Source: an uncultured Luteitalea sp. (GTDB taxonomy: Bacteria; Acidobacteriota; Vicinamibacteria; Vicinamibacterales; Vicinamibacteraceae). Taken from it: a stretch of 64,000 bases of DNA. The position numbers and the translations under genes were made by a program. The stretch is taken from assembly GCA_934541105.1 (NCBI GenBank), contig CAKTDA010000008.1:62001-126000 (forward strand), in the 5' to 3' direction. Below are positions 28,587 through 36,650 of the stretch, piece by piece. Every line of letters starts with the position of its first letter. Position 1 is the stretch's first letter. Under the pieces are notes generated by a model. That model saw only the letters and a program-made list of their open reading frames with translations. It was not told the origin of the DNA and did no database searches.

Positions 28587-28633
28587 CGACACTCCCTGTG
28601 TGCCTTCCCCGGAACCTCTTCGAACTGCAGCCT

Positions 28634-28786
28634 TCAGACTTTGCAAACATCCGGCACGGACCGGACGACAGCCATCCGGTCCTCGCGCGACGTGCCGTCG
28701 CCCTCGTACTGCTGGCACGCCGGCACCGCCAGCGCACTCAGCGCACAGAACAACACGGCACGCACGCGCAACTTCGCCCTCGCCAT
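28634..28786 (-). CDS. Small lipoprotein candidate (50 residues)
   Basis: A short ORF between the Gfo/Idh and DUF1080 genes on the same strand. It starts MARAKLRVRAVLFCALSALAV and continues PACQQYEGDG: a basic N-terminus, a hydrophobic core and a lipobox-like VPAC, so Cys 25 could be lipidated. AAAGGA lies about 8 bp upstream of the ATG. The remaining 25 residues have no recognisable domain. Similar short lipoproteins are easily missed by gene callers. It could also be chance coding, so confidence is moderate. Confidence 0.45.
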   Translation of the reverse strand: MARAKLRVRAVLFCALSALAVPACQQYEGDGTSREDRMAVVRSVPDVCKV

Positions 28787-28789
28787 CGA

Positions 28790-28860
28790 CTTTGTCCTTT
28801 GCCTTCTGACTTCAGCCTTTGACTTCCGACTTCGACCTTCTGACTTCAGCCTTCCGACTT
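28790..28860. repeat. Heptamer tandem array, CTTCCGA family (second copy)
   Basis: Units CTTCTGA, CTTCAGC, CTTTGA (6), CTTCCGA, CTTCGAC, CTTCTGA, CTTCAGC, CTTCCGA run up to the stop codon (28861-28863) of the Gfo/Idh gene. A block of units (CTTCTGA-CTTCAGC) occurs twice, suggesting segmental duplication inside the array. Confidence 0.85.
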
Positions 28861-30141
28861 TCAGTTGGTGCTCTGCCCCGGCATCGGCACGGGCGGCGTC
28901 GGCAGCGGGCCGAGCTGGAGGTTCGCGGGCACGATCGACTCCTGCGACGCCAGCGCCTCGTCCCACGTGATCGCCTTGCCGCTGTAGGCCGACATCCGGC
29001 CCATGATCGCGGTGAGCGTGGACTCGGCCACCATCTGGAGCTCGTTGATCCGCCGGCCGGCGCGGATGATCCGGATCAGGTCGATGTGCTCCTGCACGTA
29101 CGGGCTGATCGGATCCTTGTCGCCGCGCCACGTCGTCGCACCGGCAATCTCGTACTTGTCCGCCTGGCACGTGCCCTTCGTGCCGACGAGCGCCTCGGAC
29201 ACGCTGTTGGCGCAGTTGTCGATCTGGCGGCACATGCTCATCATGTGCGTGCCGTCGGCATACTCGTAGTCGATCGCGAAGTGGTCGAAGATGTGCCCGT
29301 AGGCCTTGTCGGTGCGCACCTGGCGCCCGCCCATGCCCATCGCCTTCACGGGGTGTCCGTTCTTCGCCCAGTTGATCACGTCGATGTTGTGGATGTGCTG
29401 TTCGACGATGTGGTCTCCCGAGAGCCAGGTGAAGTACAGCCAGTTGCGCAGCTGCCACTCCATGTCGCTCCACGAGGGCTGGCGATCGCGCTTCCACAGG
29501 AAGCCCTGGTTCCAGTACGCCCGCGCGGCCACGACGTCGCCGATCGCGCCGTCGTGGATGCGCTTCATCGTCTCGAGGTAGCCGTGCTGGTGGCGGCGCT
29601 GCGTGCCGGCGACGATGTTGAGCCCCTTGGCGTCGGCTTCCTTCGCGAGCGCCATGACCTTGCGGATGCCAGGGGCGTCCACGGCAACGGGCTTCTCGGT
29701 GAACGTGTGCTTGCCGGCCTTGATGGCGGCCTCGAGGTGCGTCGGGCGGAACCCCGGCGGCGAGGCGAGGATCACGTAGTTCACGTCGGGCAGCGCGACG
29801 ACCTTCTCGTAGCTGTCGAAGCCGGTGAACCGGTGGTCGGCCTTCACGGCCGCGCGGTCGCCGTACTGCGTGCCCAGGCGCTTCAGGCTCTGCTCGAGCC
29901 GATCCGGGAACATGTCCGCGATGGCCACGAGGCGTGCGCCGGTCTCGTGGCCCTTGAACACGTCGGCCACCGCGCCCGTGCCGCGCCCGCCCGCGCCGAC
30001 GAGGCCGATGCGGATCTCGTCGCTCCCCTGCGCATGCGCGCCGGGAATGACGGTCCAGCCCGCAAGCCCCGTGCCTGCGGCCGCCGCCGTCGTCGTCTTC
30101 AGGAAGTCTCGTCGGGAAGAACCGGAATGCTGCTCGGACAT
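28861..30141 (-). CDS. Tat-exported Gfo/Idh/MocA-family oxidoreductase
   Basis: 426 residues. The twin-arginine signal SSRRDFLKTTTAAAAG is followed by a Rossmann domain (IRIGLVGAGGRGTGAVADVF near residue 42), TEKPVAV near 140 (the conserved EKP of the family) and a C-terminal alpha/beta domain with GTQRRHQHGY and HNIDVINWA. Such proteins fold with bound NAD(P) before Tat export and may recycle the cofactor without release, as in GH109-like and 3-keto-glycoside enzymes. ATG 30141 was chosen because the Tat signal starts there and GAGGTG precedes it. It heads the DUF1080-MFS gene group. Confidence 0.88.
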   Translation of the reverse strand: MSEQHSGSSRRDFLKTTTAAAAGTGLAGWTVIPGAHAQGSDEIRIGLVGAGGRGTGAVADVFKGHETGARLVAIADMFPDRLEQSLKRLGTQYGDRAAVKADHRFTGFDSYEKVVALPDVNYVILASPPGFRPTHLEAAIKAGKHTFTEKPVAVDAPGIRKVMALAKEADAKGLNIVAGTQRRHQHGYLETMKRIHDGAIGDVVAARAYWNQGFLWKRDRQPSWSDMEWQLRNWLYFTWLSGDHIVEQHIHNIDVINWAKNGHPVKAMGMGGRQVRTDKAYGHIFDHFAIDYEYADGTHMMSMCRQIDNCANSVSEALVGTKGTCQADKYEIAGATTWRGDKDPISPYVQEHIDLIRIIRAGRRINELQMVAESTLTAIMGRMSAYSGKAITWDEALASQESIVPANLQLGPLPTPPVPMPGQSTN

Positions 30142-30153
30142 GATGGCACCTCT

Positions 30154-30216
30154 AGCCTGCAGCCTGCGGGCCGCAGCCTGCGTTCGACGTTCCACGTTCG
30201 GCCTTCCGCCTTCGCC
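30154..30216. repeat. Heptamer tandem array, mixed AGCCTGC/GTTCGAC/CTTCCGC units
   Basis: Nine units in exact 7-bp register: AGCCTGC twice, GGGCCGC, AGCCTGC, GTTCGAC, GTTCCAC, GTTCGGC, CTTCCGC, CTTCGCC. The array fuses a GGCTGCA-family half (reverse complement) to a CTTCCGA-like half. It sits between the Gfo/Idh and FGE-like genes. Confidence 0.88.
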
Positions 30217-30253
30217 AAGGCTACGACGGACAGGCCGGCGTTCGGTATCGCCT

Positions 30254-31258
30254 TCAGCGATCCGCGCTCTCCTTGATCACCTTGCTGCGGAGTCCCTTCA
30301 GGTTCGCCTGCTCGTCCACCGGACGGACGACCCGGAAGCCGACGAAATCGGCATCGGTGTGCCACCAGATGCTCTGGGGCACCTGCGGGTCGCGCTGGCT
30401 CCAGTCCTCGTGCGACGCCAGGCGGTCGGCGTAGCGCAGCTTCGCGGCCGGATCGATGAACGAGCCGCCGCGCGTCGCGTTCGGGTACCGCTTGTCGGTC
30501 GGCAGCGCGACGGGCTGCGTGGCCTTCGGCGCCAATTCGGCATAGCGAGTCGGCGAGTAGGCGTCGAGCGTCCACTCGGCGACGTTGCCGAACATGTCGT
30601 GCAGGCCCCACGCATTCGGCGCCTTCTGGCCGACAGGATGCGGGACCTCGGCGGCGTTGCCCATGTGCCAGGCCGCCTCGTCGAGGTTTGCCGGCTTCGC
30701 GTCCGTGGCACCCGCGCGGGCGGCGTACTCCCACTCGGCCTCGGTGGGCAGGCGATAGGTCTTGCCGGTCTTCTCCGACAGCCAGCGGCAGTACTCCATC
30801 GCGGCGTGATGGGTCATCGCGAGTGCCGGCTGCTTGCCCTTGCCGTAGCCCTTCGCCTCGTCGCCATAGGCGCGCGACGGCTTCGACTCGGCGTCGGCGA
30901 GCAGGTCGGCATCGCCCGTCCGGGCGCCGGTGTTGCCGACGAAGGCGAACTGGTCGAACTCGTCCCAGGTGACCTCGTGCTTCCCGATCCAGAAGGGCTT
31001 CAGGGTGACCTCGACCTGCGGGCCTTCGTCGGGTTGGCGGCCGGCTTCGCCCTCGGGGCTGCCCATCGTGAAGGTCCCGCCGGGAATCGCGACCATCTCG
31101 AAGGTCACGGTGCTGCCGGGGATCGTCTCGGTGTAGGCGTCGGGAGGCGGTGTGGACGGCGCAGGTTGCGCCATCAGCGCGACGGCGGCAAGCGACACGA
31201 GCCCTGCGGTCGCCACCGATTGACCCCGTCGCCGGGAGGCACGACGTTGCGCAAACAC
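30254..31258 (-). CDS. SUMF1/FGE-like protein without the catalytic cysteines, exported
   Basis: 334 residues: a signal peptide (basic RRASRRRGQS, then VATAGLVSLAAVALMAQ), then a formylglycine-generating-enzyme-type C-lectin fold with FEMVAIPGGTFTMGS, EVTWDEFDQF, RLPTEAEWEYAARAG, WGLHDMFGNVAEWT and RGGSF...VGFRVVR. The C-terminal region where true FGE has its active cysteines reads RYADRLASHEDW without Cys; the only Cys in the domain is in MEYCRWL. It is therefore more likely a binding or unrelated family member than a sulfatase activator, and no sulfatase gene is in the window. The start is GTG 31258. Confidence 0.82.
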   Translation of the reverse strand: MFAQRRASRRRGQSVATAGLVSLAAVALMAQPAPSTPPPDAYTETIPGSTVTFEMVAIPGGTFTMGSPEGEAGRQPDEGPQVEVTLKPFWIGKHEVTWDEFDQFAFVGNTGARTGDADLLADAESKPSRAYGDEAKGYGKGKQPALAMTHHAAMEYCRWLSEKTGKTYRLPTEAEWEYAARAGATDAKPANLDEAAWHMGNAAEVPHPVGQKAPNAWGLHDMFGNVAEWTLDAYSPTRYAELAPKATQPVALPTDKRYPNATRGGSFIDPAAKLRYADRLASHEDWSQRDPQVPQSIWWHTDADFVGFRVVRPVDEQANLKGLRSKVIKESADR

Positions 31259-31340
31259 GATGGGCCGGAGTGTATCGCTTCGGCTCAGCGAAGGAAAGCA
31301 AAAGGGGCGGAGCGAATGGCTCGCCCCGCCCCCTCGTGGA

Positions 31341-31375
31341 TTGCAGGCTGCAGGCCGCAGGCTGCAGGCTGCAGA
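31341..31375. repeat. Heptamer tandem array, GGCTGCA family
   Basis: Five units in register: TTGCAGG, CTGCAGG, CCGCAGG, CTGCAGG, CTGCAGA. The array lies 4 bp from the stop codon of the fourth TonB receptor gene and upstream of the FGE-like gene. Confidence 0.88.
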
Positions 31376-31379
31376 CTAC

Positions 31380-34300
31380 TTAAAACTGCAGCCGCACGCT
31401 GAGCTGAATGTCGCGGCGGTTGCCGTCCTTGCCGGTGATGCGGCCGAAGTTCGCGCTCAGCGGGTTGCTGTTGATGCCACCGAGGTTCGGGTGGTTGAGG
31501 AAGTTGAACGCCTCGCCACGGACCTGCAGGCGACGCGTGCCGCCGAGGTTGAAGTTCTTGAACAGCGCGAGGTCCCACTGCATCTCGCCGGTGTTGTAGT
31601 AGGCGTTACGCGGCGAGTTGCCCCAGGTGCTGTTTGCCGGACGGACGAACACGCTCGTGTCCATCGCCACCGAGCCCGGCGTGCCGTCGTAGAGCTGGTA
31701 GTTGATGCTCGCCTGCCCCGTCTGGCTCCACGGCTGGCCGACGCTCACGTCGCCCACGCCCGCGATGTCCTGCGACGTCTGGCCCACGGTGAACGGCGTG
31801 CCCGAGCGCATGAACGTCGCGCCCGAGATCTGCCAGCCGCCGAGGAGGTTGGCGAGCAGCGTGTCCTGCTCGCGGAAGAACGGCAGGTCGTAGATGTAAT
31901 AGAAGTTGAACACGTGCCGGCGGTCGAAGTTCGACGCGCCCTGGTACAGCGTGTCGTCGTACGTGTTCCACAGCACGTTGCGCTTGTCGGACCCGTTGTC
32001 GGTCGACTTGCCGAGCGTGTAGGCCATGCCGAACTTGAAACCATTCGAGTAGCGGCGGTCGGCCGAGATCTGCAGGCTGTTGTAGCGCGACGAGGCGGCG
32101 TTCTCCGACAGGCGGATGAGGCCGTATCCGGCGTAGGGACGCAGGGCCGCGATGTTCACGTTCGCGTTCGCCGGGTTGTTCAGCGTGCCGAGCGCCAACT
32201 GGTTGATGTTGCGCTCGCGCTGCAGGTAGAGGCCGCGGCGGCCGACGTAGGTGACGTCCACGATGAAGCCGAACGGCACCTCGCGCTGCACGCCGACCGA
32301 GTAGAGGTACGACGTCGGGTGCTTGAACACGAGGTCCTGCGCCGTGATGCCGATGGGCAGGTTGCCGGGGTTCACACCCACGCCGCCGGGGTTGTCCACG
32401 CTGCCGTTGCTCACCGTGGCCTGCGGCTGGAACGGCGGGTTGCCGCCGAGCAGTGTCGAGTCGTTGAGGGGCACGCGGTTGTGGAACACGCCGGCACTCG
32501 CGCGCACGACGGTCTTGTCGTTCCACTGATAGCTCGCGCCGAGGCGCGGCTCGAACACGTTGCCGTGGGTCTGCGAGAACCCGCGCGGATGTCCGCCGAA
32601 GAGCGCGAGCACCGTCGGGTCCTGCGCGACGACCGATGACGTCGCGTCGCCTTCGAACCCGTCACCCGGCAGGATGACGCCGTTGTAGCGCACGCCGCCC
32701 GAGAGCGTCCCGTTGGCCGGGTTCACCGTGGGGGCGTTGGCCGGGTTGTAGGCCGCCTCGCTGAACGTCGCGATGTTGTTGGTCGTCGAGTGCCAGGGCG
32801 GCCAGTAGACGTAGCGGAAGCCGCCTTCCACCGTCAGCTTTGCCGTCGGGCGCCACGAGTCCTGCAGGAACACGTCGGTCGCGAGCGCGCGCCACTTCGT
32901 GAAGTTGCGCTGGCCGAGCTCGGCGTAGTTCGTGAACAGGCCCATGGCAAGGTTCGCCATGTTGGTGCCCGTGCCACCCGCGCGGCTGTCCGAGAACTCG
33001 AAGCGGCCGTTCTGGTTGTTCGTGCTGCCCGGGATCGCGCTGACGTTGATCTGGTCGAAGTCGTCCTCACCGGAGTACTCGACCGACACGCCGGCCTTGA
33101 ACGTGTGGCGGCCCCGCACGTAGGTCGTCGTGTTCGAGATCGTGTGGATCGGGCCGGACGACGAGGCCGGGTACGGGCCGCCGTCGATCGTCTGGAAGCC
33201 GGTGCCGGTGATCGTCGGAATCTTGTCGACGATCTCCTTCTCCGCGAAGATGTACGGGTAGTTGACACCCGTCCGGCTGCGCTGGTGAAGGCCGGTTTCC
33301 GTGTACACGTTGATGAACACGTCGTCGCGACCTGCCGTGTAGGACAGTTCGTTCACGAGGTTCGACTTCCAGGTGCTCGTCCAGCTCAGGCTCGTCGTGA
33401 AGTTGGGGCGCTCCCAGTCGGTTCGCGCGAAGGGCAGGTTGTCGCGGAAGGCGTCGATGGCCGTCCAGTTGCTGCGCGAGAAGCGGTAGGCCAGCTGGTG
33501 GTTCGCGCTCGGCCGGAAGTCGAAGCGGATGCTGTCCTTGCGCTGGTCCTGCGGGTTGGTGCTGTTGATGATGGCGTTTGCCGATCCCTGCCGGAAGCCA
33601 GGCGTCGGCTCGGGATACAGCTTCATCATCGCGACGCCGTTCGGCGAGAGCCGATCGGCCGGGATGATGTTGCCGGGGAACGGCTGGCCGGTCTGCGGAT
33701 CCCTGATGATGCGCGCGCCGCTGAAGAACCCGTTGTTCGGGTTGAGCAGCTCGCTGAAGTCGCCGCTCCGCATCGCCATCGTCGGCACCGTGATGATCGC
33801 GGTGGCCGTCGCGTCCTGGCTCGCCCACTCCTGCGCACCAAAGAAGAACAGCCGGTTCTTCAGGATCGGGCCGCCGAACGAGTAGCCGTACTGCTTGAAG
33901 TCGAAGGGCGCCGGGCCGCTGTTCTCCACGGCATTGGTGCTGCGGTTGCGCGACCAGGTATTGGCCTGGAGCTTCTCGTCGCGGTGGTAGTAGCCGGCGC
34001 TGCCCGAGAACCTGTTGCTGCCGCTCTTGGTGATGATGCGCACCTGGCCGCCGCTCGCACGCCCGAACTCCGGCATGTAGTTGCCCGTGAGCACCTGGAC
34101 TTCCTGCACGGTGTCCACGTTCTGCACGCCGACGATGGCGCCGTTGGAGCGCGTACGGACGGCCGTCGCGCCGTCCACCGTGATGTTGTTCTCGTCGCCG
34201 CGGCTGCCGTTGATGTTCCAGCCGCCGTTCGAGAGGCTCGAGAACCCGTAGTTGTTGAAGTTCCCGCCGCTCACGCCCGCCTTCAGGCCCGCCACGCCAA

Positions 34301-34772
34301 TCGGGTTGCGGCCATTGAAGGAGAGCTGTTCGATGTCCTTGGCCTCGACCGTCTTGCGGAGCGCGACGTCGGTCTGCAGCGGCGCGGCCTCGGCCGTCAC
34401 CGTGACCTCCTCGGTCAGGTCACCGGTCTCGAGCGCCATGTCGAGGGTGATCGAACCGGCCGCGTCGGCCTGGACGTTCTGGCGCGTCGCCCGCTTGAAC
34501 CCCTGGAGTTCCGCACTGACCGTGTACCGTCCGGGCTGCAGCGTTGCAAACGTGTAGAAGCCCGCGCCGTCGGTCACGGCCACGTCGGCCTGGTTCGTGG
34601 CGTTGTTTGTCGCCGTCACCGTGACGCCGGGCATCACGCCACCCTGCTGGTCCCTCACCGTGCCGGAGATGCGGCTGCGCTCGAACTGTGCGAACGCGGG
34701 CGCGCCGGCGAGCAGCAGCACCGCGCATGCCACCAGGCATTGCAGGCTCCTCCTCACGTCAACCTTCCCCAT
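31380..34772 (-). CDS. TonB-dependent receptor, Oar-like (fourth copy, diverged)
   Basis: 1130 residues: a signal peptide (SLQCLVACAVLLLAGAPAFA), a CarboxypepD_reg-like domain (ISGTVRDQQGGVMPGVTVTATN), a plug with FNGRNPIGVAGLKAG and MPEFGRASGGQVRIITKSG, and a beta-barrel ending QLSVRLQF. It belongs to the same superfamily as the 7-18 kb trio but is clearly from another subgroup: plug and barrel sequences differ and the conserved leader is absent. ATG 34772 was chosen for the signal peptide, with GGAAGG about 10 bp upstream. A sigma-70-like pair (TTGACC at 35104-35099, TACACC at 35081-35076, 17-bp spacing) could drive it with a long leader. Ligand unknown. Confidence 0.92.
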   Translation of the reverse strand: MGKVDVRRSLQCLVACAVLLLAGAPAFAQFERSRISGTVRDQQGGVMPGVTVTATNNATNQADVAVTDGAGFYTFATLQPGRYTVSAELQGFKRATRQNVQADAAGSITLDMALETGDLTEEVTVTAEAAPLQTDVALRKTVEAKDIEQLSFNGRNPIGVAGLKAGVSGGNFNNYGFSSLSNGGWNINGSRGDENNITVDGATAVRTRSNGAIVGVQNVDTVQEVQVLTGNYMPEFGRASGGQVRIITKSGSNRFSGSAGYYHRDEKLQANTWSRNRSTNAVENSGPAPFDFKQYGYSFGGPILKNRLFFFGAQEWASQDATATAIITVPTMAMRSGDFSELLNPNNGFFSGARIIRDPQTGQPFPGNIIPADRLSPNGVAMMKLYPEPTPGFRQGSANAIINSTNPQDQRKDSIRFDFRPSANHQLAYRFSRSNWTAIDAFRDNLPFARTDWERPNFTTSLSWTSTWKSNLVNELSYTAGRDDVFINVYTETGLHQRSRTGVNYPYIFAEKEIVDKIPTITGTGFQTIDGGPYPASSSGPIHTISNTTTYVRGRHTFKAGVSVEYSGEDDFDQINVSAIPGSTNNQNGRFEFSDSRAGGTGTNMANLAMGLFTNYAELGQRNFTKWRALATDVFLQDSWRPTAKLTVEGGFRYVYWPPWHSTTNNIATFSEAAYNPANAPTVNPANGTLSGGVRYNGVILPGDGFEGDATSSVVAQDPTVLALFGGHPRGFSQTHGNVFEPRLGASYQWNDKTVVRASAGVFHNRVPLNDSTLLGGNPPFQPQATVSNGSVDNPGGVGVNPGNLPIGITAQDLVFKHPTSYLYSVGVQREVPFGFIVDVTYVGRRGLYLQRERNINQLALGTLNNPANANVNIAALRPYAGYGLIRLSENAASSRYNSLQISADRRYSNGFKFGMAYTLGKSTDNGSDKRNVLWNTYDDTLYQGASNFDRRHVFNFYYIYDLPFFREQDTLLANLLGGWQISGATFMRSGTPFTVGQTSQDIAGVGDVSVGQPWSQTGQASINYQLYDGTPGSVAMDTSVFVRPANSTWGNSPRNAYYNTGEMQWDLALFKNFNLGGTRRLQVRGEAFNFLNHPNLGGINSNPLSANFGRITGKDGNRRDIQLSVRLQF

Positions 34773-35297
34773 AAGAGCTTCCTTCCTGTTGTCGTATGCC
34801 GGGACTCGGCCCTGGCCTGCCTGATGTCGGCACATACGAGCCGCCCCAGCGCCCCCAGTGGCGCCGTGCCGGGAACGGCCGCAACTGCCGTGCGCGCCAG
34901 GCAACCATCGCGCAGGGCAGAACCCGTGTTCGGACCTACTGGTCTCGCCACTCCATCCGTCCACGGACCGGTGGTTCGGATACGTCGCACGCGCCGAGAC
35001 ACTGCGCGCCGGCATCGCCCGCACTGCGCGCATGTTCCGCAATGCAGGTCATCAAAGGAGAGGGAAACCGCCTAGGGTGTAACACAGCCACCACGGGCGG
35101 TCAAGACCGCCTTGCAAGACGGGCATGACCAGCACGGGACAAGTGGTCTGACCTCAGCGCGGACGTATTGCGGCAAGCCATGCCTTTGTAGTACTTCTCC
35201 CGCGACAAACACGTGCATCGACTCCCATCAGTGGTTGAACCAGTACGAACGGTACCGACACTGCGGCGAGACGTTCTCGAGGCAAGGAGTGCCAGCA
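34773..35297. other. Divergent promoter region between TonB receptor 4 and the Gfo/Idh-PmoA-cytochrome operon
   Basis: No gene is seen in this 525-bp spacer. It contains a perfect inverted repeat GGCGGTC-AA-GACCGCC at 35096-35111 and an 11-bp palindrome TGGTTGAACCA at 35232-35242. On the minus strand, TTGACC and TACACC with a 17-bp spacer overlap the first inverted repeat, so a factor bound there could block the receptor promoter. These assignments come from sequence pattern only. Confidence 0.45.
35232..35242. promoter_or_regulatory. TGGT-N3-ACCA palindrome, possible GntR/FadR-type operator
   Basis: TGGT-TGA-ACCA lies 56 bp upstream of the Gfo/Idh start codon and matches the pattern of the two sites around the GntR gene at 48.5 kb. 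One match per window is expected by chance, so the link is tentative. Confidence 0.35.
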
Positions 35298-36650
35298 ATG
35301 CCCGATCGACGACAATTCCTCCACGTCGCCGGCATGGCCGCGGCGGCCACGACCTTCGGCTCCGCCCGCAGCTATGCCCGCATCCAGGGGGCCAACGACC
35401 GCGTCCGCGTCGGACTCGTCGGCTTCTCCGACCGCACCCGCGGCAGCCTGATCCCCGCCTTCCAGCAGGCAGCCGTCAACCTGAACTTCGAACTCGTCGC
35501 CGTCTCCGACATCTGGAACCTCCGACGCGAGGCAGGTGGGGCCGCCCTCCAGAAGCTTGGCAACACTAGTCCCATCCTGTGTCGGAACAACGACGAACTC
35601 TACGCCCGCAAGGACATCGACGCGGTCATCGTCGGCACGGCGGACTTCCAGCACGCGCTGCACGGCGTCGAGGCCGTGCGCGCCGGCCGTGACGCCTACG
35701 TCGAGAAGCCGATGGCCAACACGATGGAGGACGCCCGCGCGCTCCGCGCCGCCGTGAAGGAGACCAGCCGGGTCGTCCAGATCGGCACGCAGCGCCGCAG
35801 CGCGAAGAACTACCAGCAGGCGCACGAGTTCCTGAAGTCGGGCAAGTTCGGCGACATCGTCGCCGTCGAGATGACGTGGAACGTCAACCAGCCCGGTCGC
35901 TGGCGGCGTCCGGGCCTCGTGGACAAGCTGCGGCAGGAGGACACCGACTGGAACCGGTACCTGCTCAACCGGCCGAAGGAAGCCTTCGACCCGCGCAAGT
36001 ACCTGGAGTTCCGCCTGTTCTGGCCCTATTCGTCAGGGATCCCTGACCAATGGCTCGTGCACCAGATCGACACCGTGCACTGGTTCACCGGCTACCCGCG
36101 CCCGCGCAGCGTCGTCGCCAACGGCGGCATCTACCTGTGGCAGGACGGGCGGCGCAACTGGGACACGTTCACCGGTGTCTACGACTACGGCCCGCTCGAC
36201 GAGCCGTCGAAGGGGTTCCAGGTGATCTACAGCTCGCGCATGACCAACTCCGCCGGCGACGTGAAGGAGTACTACTACTCCAACGGCGGCATGCTCGACC
36301 TCGACAAGAACACGGTGACCGACACGGGCGGCCTGCGCGAGAACCACGCAAAGGCGATGGGCATGAAGGCCAACCTGCTGCCCTCGATGTCGATTGCCGA
36401 AGCCGCCGCGATGGAAACGGGGGCCGATACGGGTGCCGACAACGCGACGTCGGCCAACATGCGGAACTGGATGGAGTGCGTCCGCAGCCGCAAGACGCCG
36501 AACGCGAGCGTCGAGGCCGGCTACAGCCATTCGGTCGCGCTGTGCATGACGATTGCCGCCATCCAGACAGGCCAGCGCGTCACGTTCGATGACAACACGC
36601 AGGACGTCGTCATCGGCGGACAAGGAGTGTCAAGTGCAGCACGACGCTAA
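35298..36650 (+). CDS. Tat-exported Gfo/Idh/MocA-family oxidoreductase
   Basis: 450 residues. A Tat-like leader (DRRQFLHVAGMAAAATTFG) is followed by a Rossmann domain whose glycine loop is unusual (GLVGFSDRTRGSLIP), then VEKPMANTMED near 136 and RVVQIGTQRRSAKNY. The C-terminal domain has VHQIDTVHWFTGYPRP near 252. ATG 35298 is preceded by AAGGAG, and the Tat motif starts three residues in. It is followed by an overlapping PmoA-family gene and a c-type cytochrome, suggesting a periplasmic redox unit. The substrate is probably a sugar or glycoside; the altered glycine loop may affect NAD binding. Confidence 0.87.
   Translation: MPDRRQFLHVAGMAAAATTFGSARSYARIQGANDRVRVGLVGFSDRTRGSLIPAFQQAAVNLNFELVAVSDIWNLRREAGGAALQKLGNTSPILCRNNDELYARKDIDAVIVGTADFQHALHGVEAVRAGRDAYVEKPMANTMEDARALRAAVKETSRVVQIGTQRRSAKNYQQAHEFLKSGKFGDIVAVEMTWNVNQPGRWRRPGLVDKLRQEDTDWNRYLLNRPKEAFDPRKYLEFRLFWPYSSGIPDQWLVHQIDTVHWFTGYPRPRSVVANGGIYLWQDGRRNWDTFTGVYDYGPLDEPSKGFQVIYSSRMTNSAGDVKEYYYSNGGMLDLDKNTVTDTGGLRENHAKAMGMKANLLPSMSIAEAAAMETGADTGADNATSANMRNWMECVRSRKTPNASVEAGYSHSVALCMTIAAIQTGQRVTFDDNTQDVVIGGQGVSSAARR

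Noticed and set aside
30254..31258. Active formylglycine-generating enzyme
   Set aside because: The cysteines expected in the C-terminal active site are missing and no sulfatase gene is present.
34773..35297. A tRNA or small gene in the divergent promoter region
   Set aside because: No cloverleaf could be drawn from the sequence and short ORFs lack RBS and conserved features.
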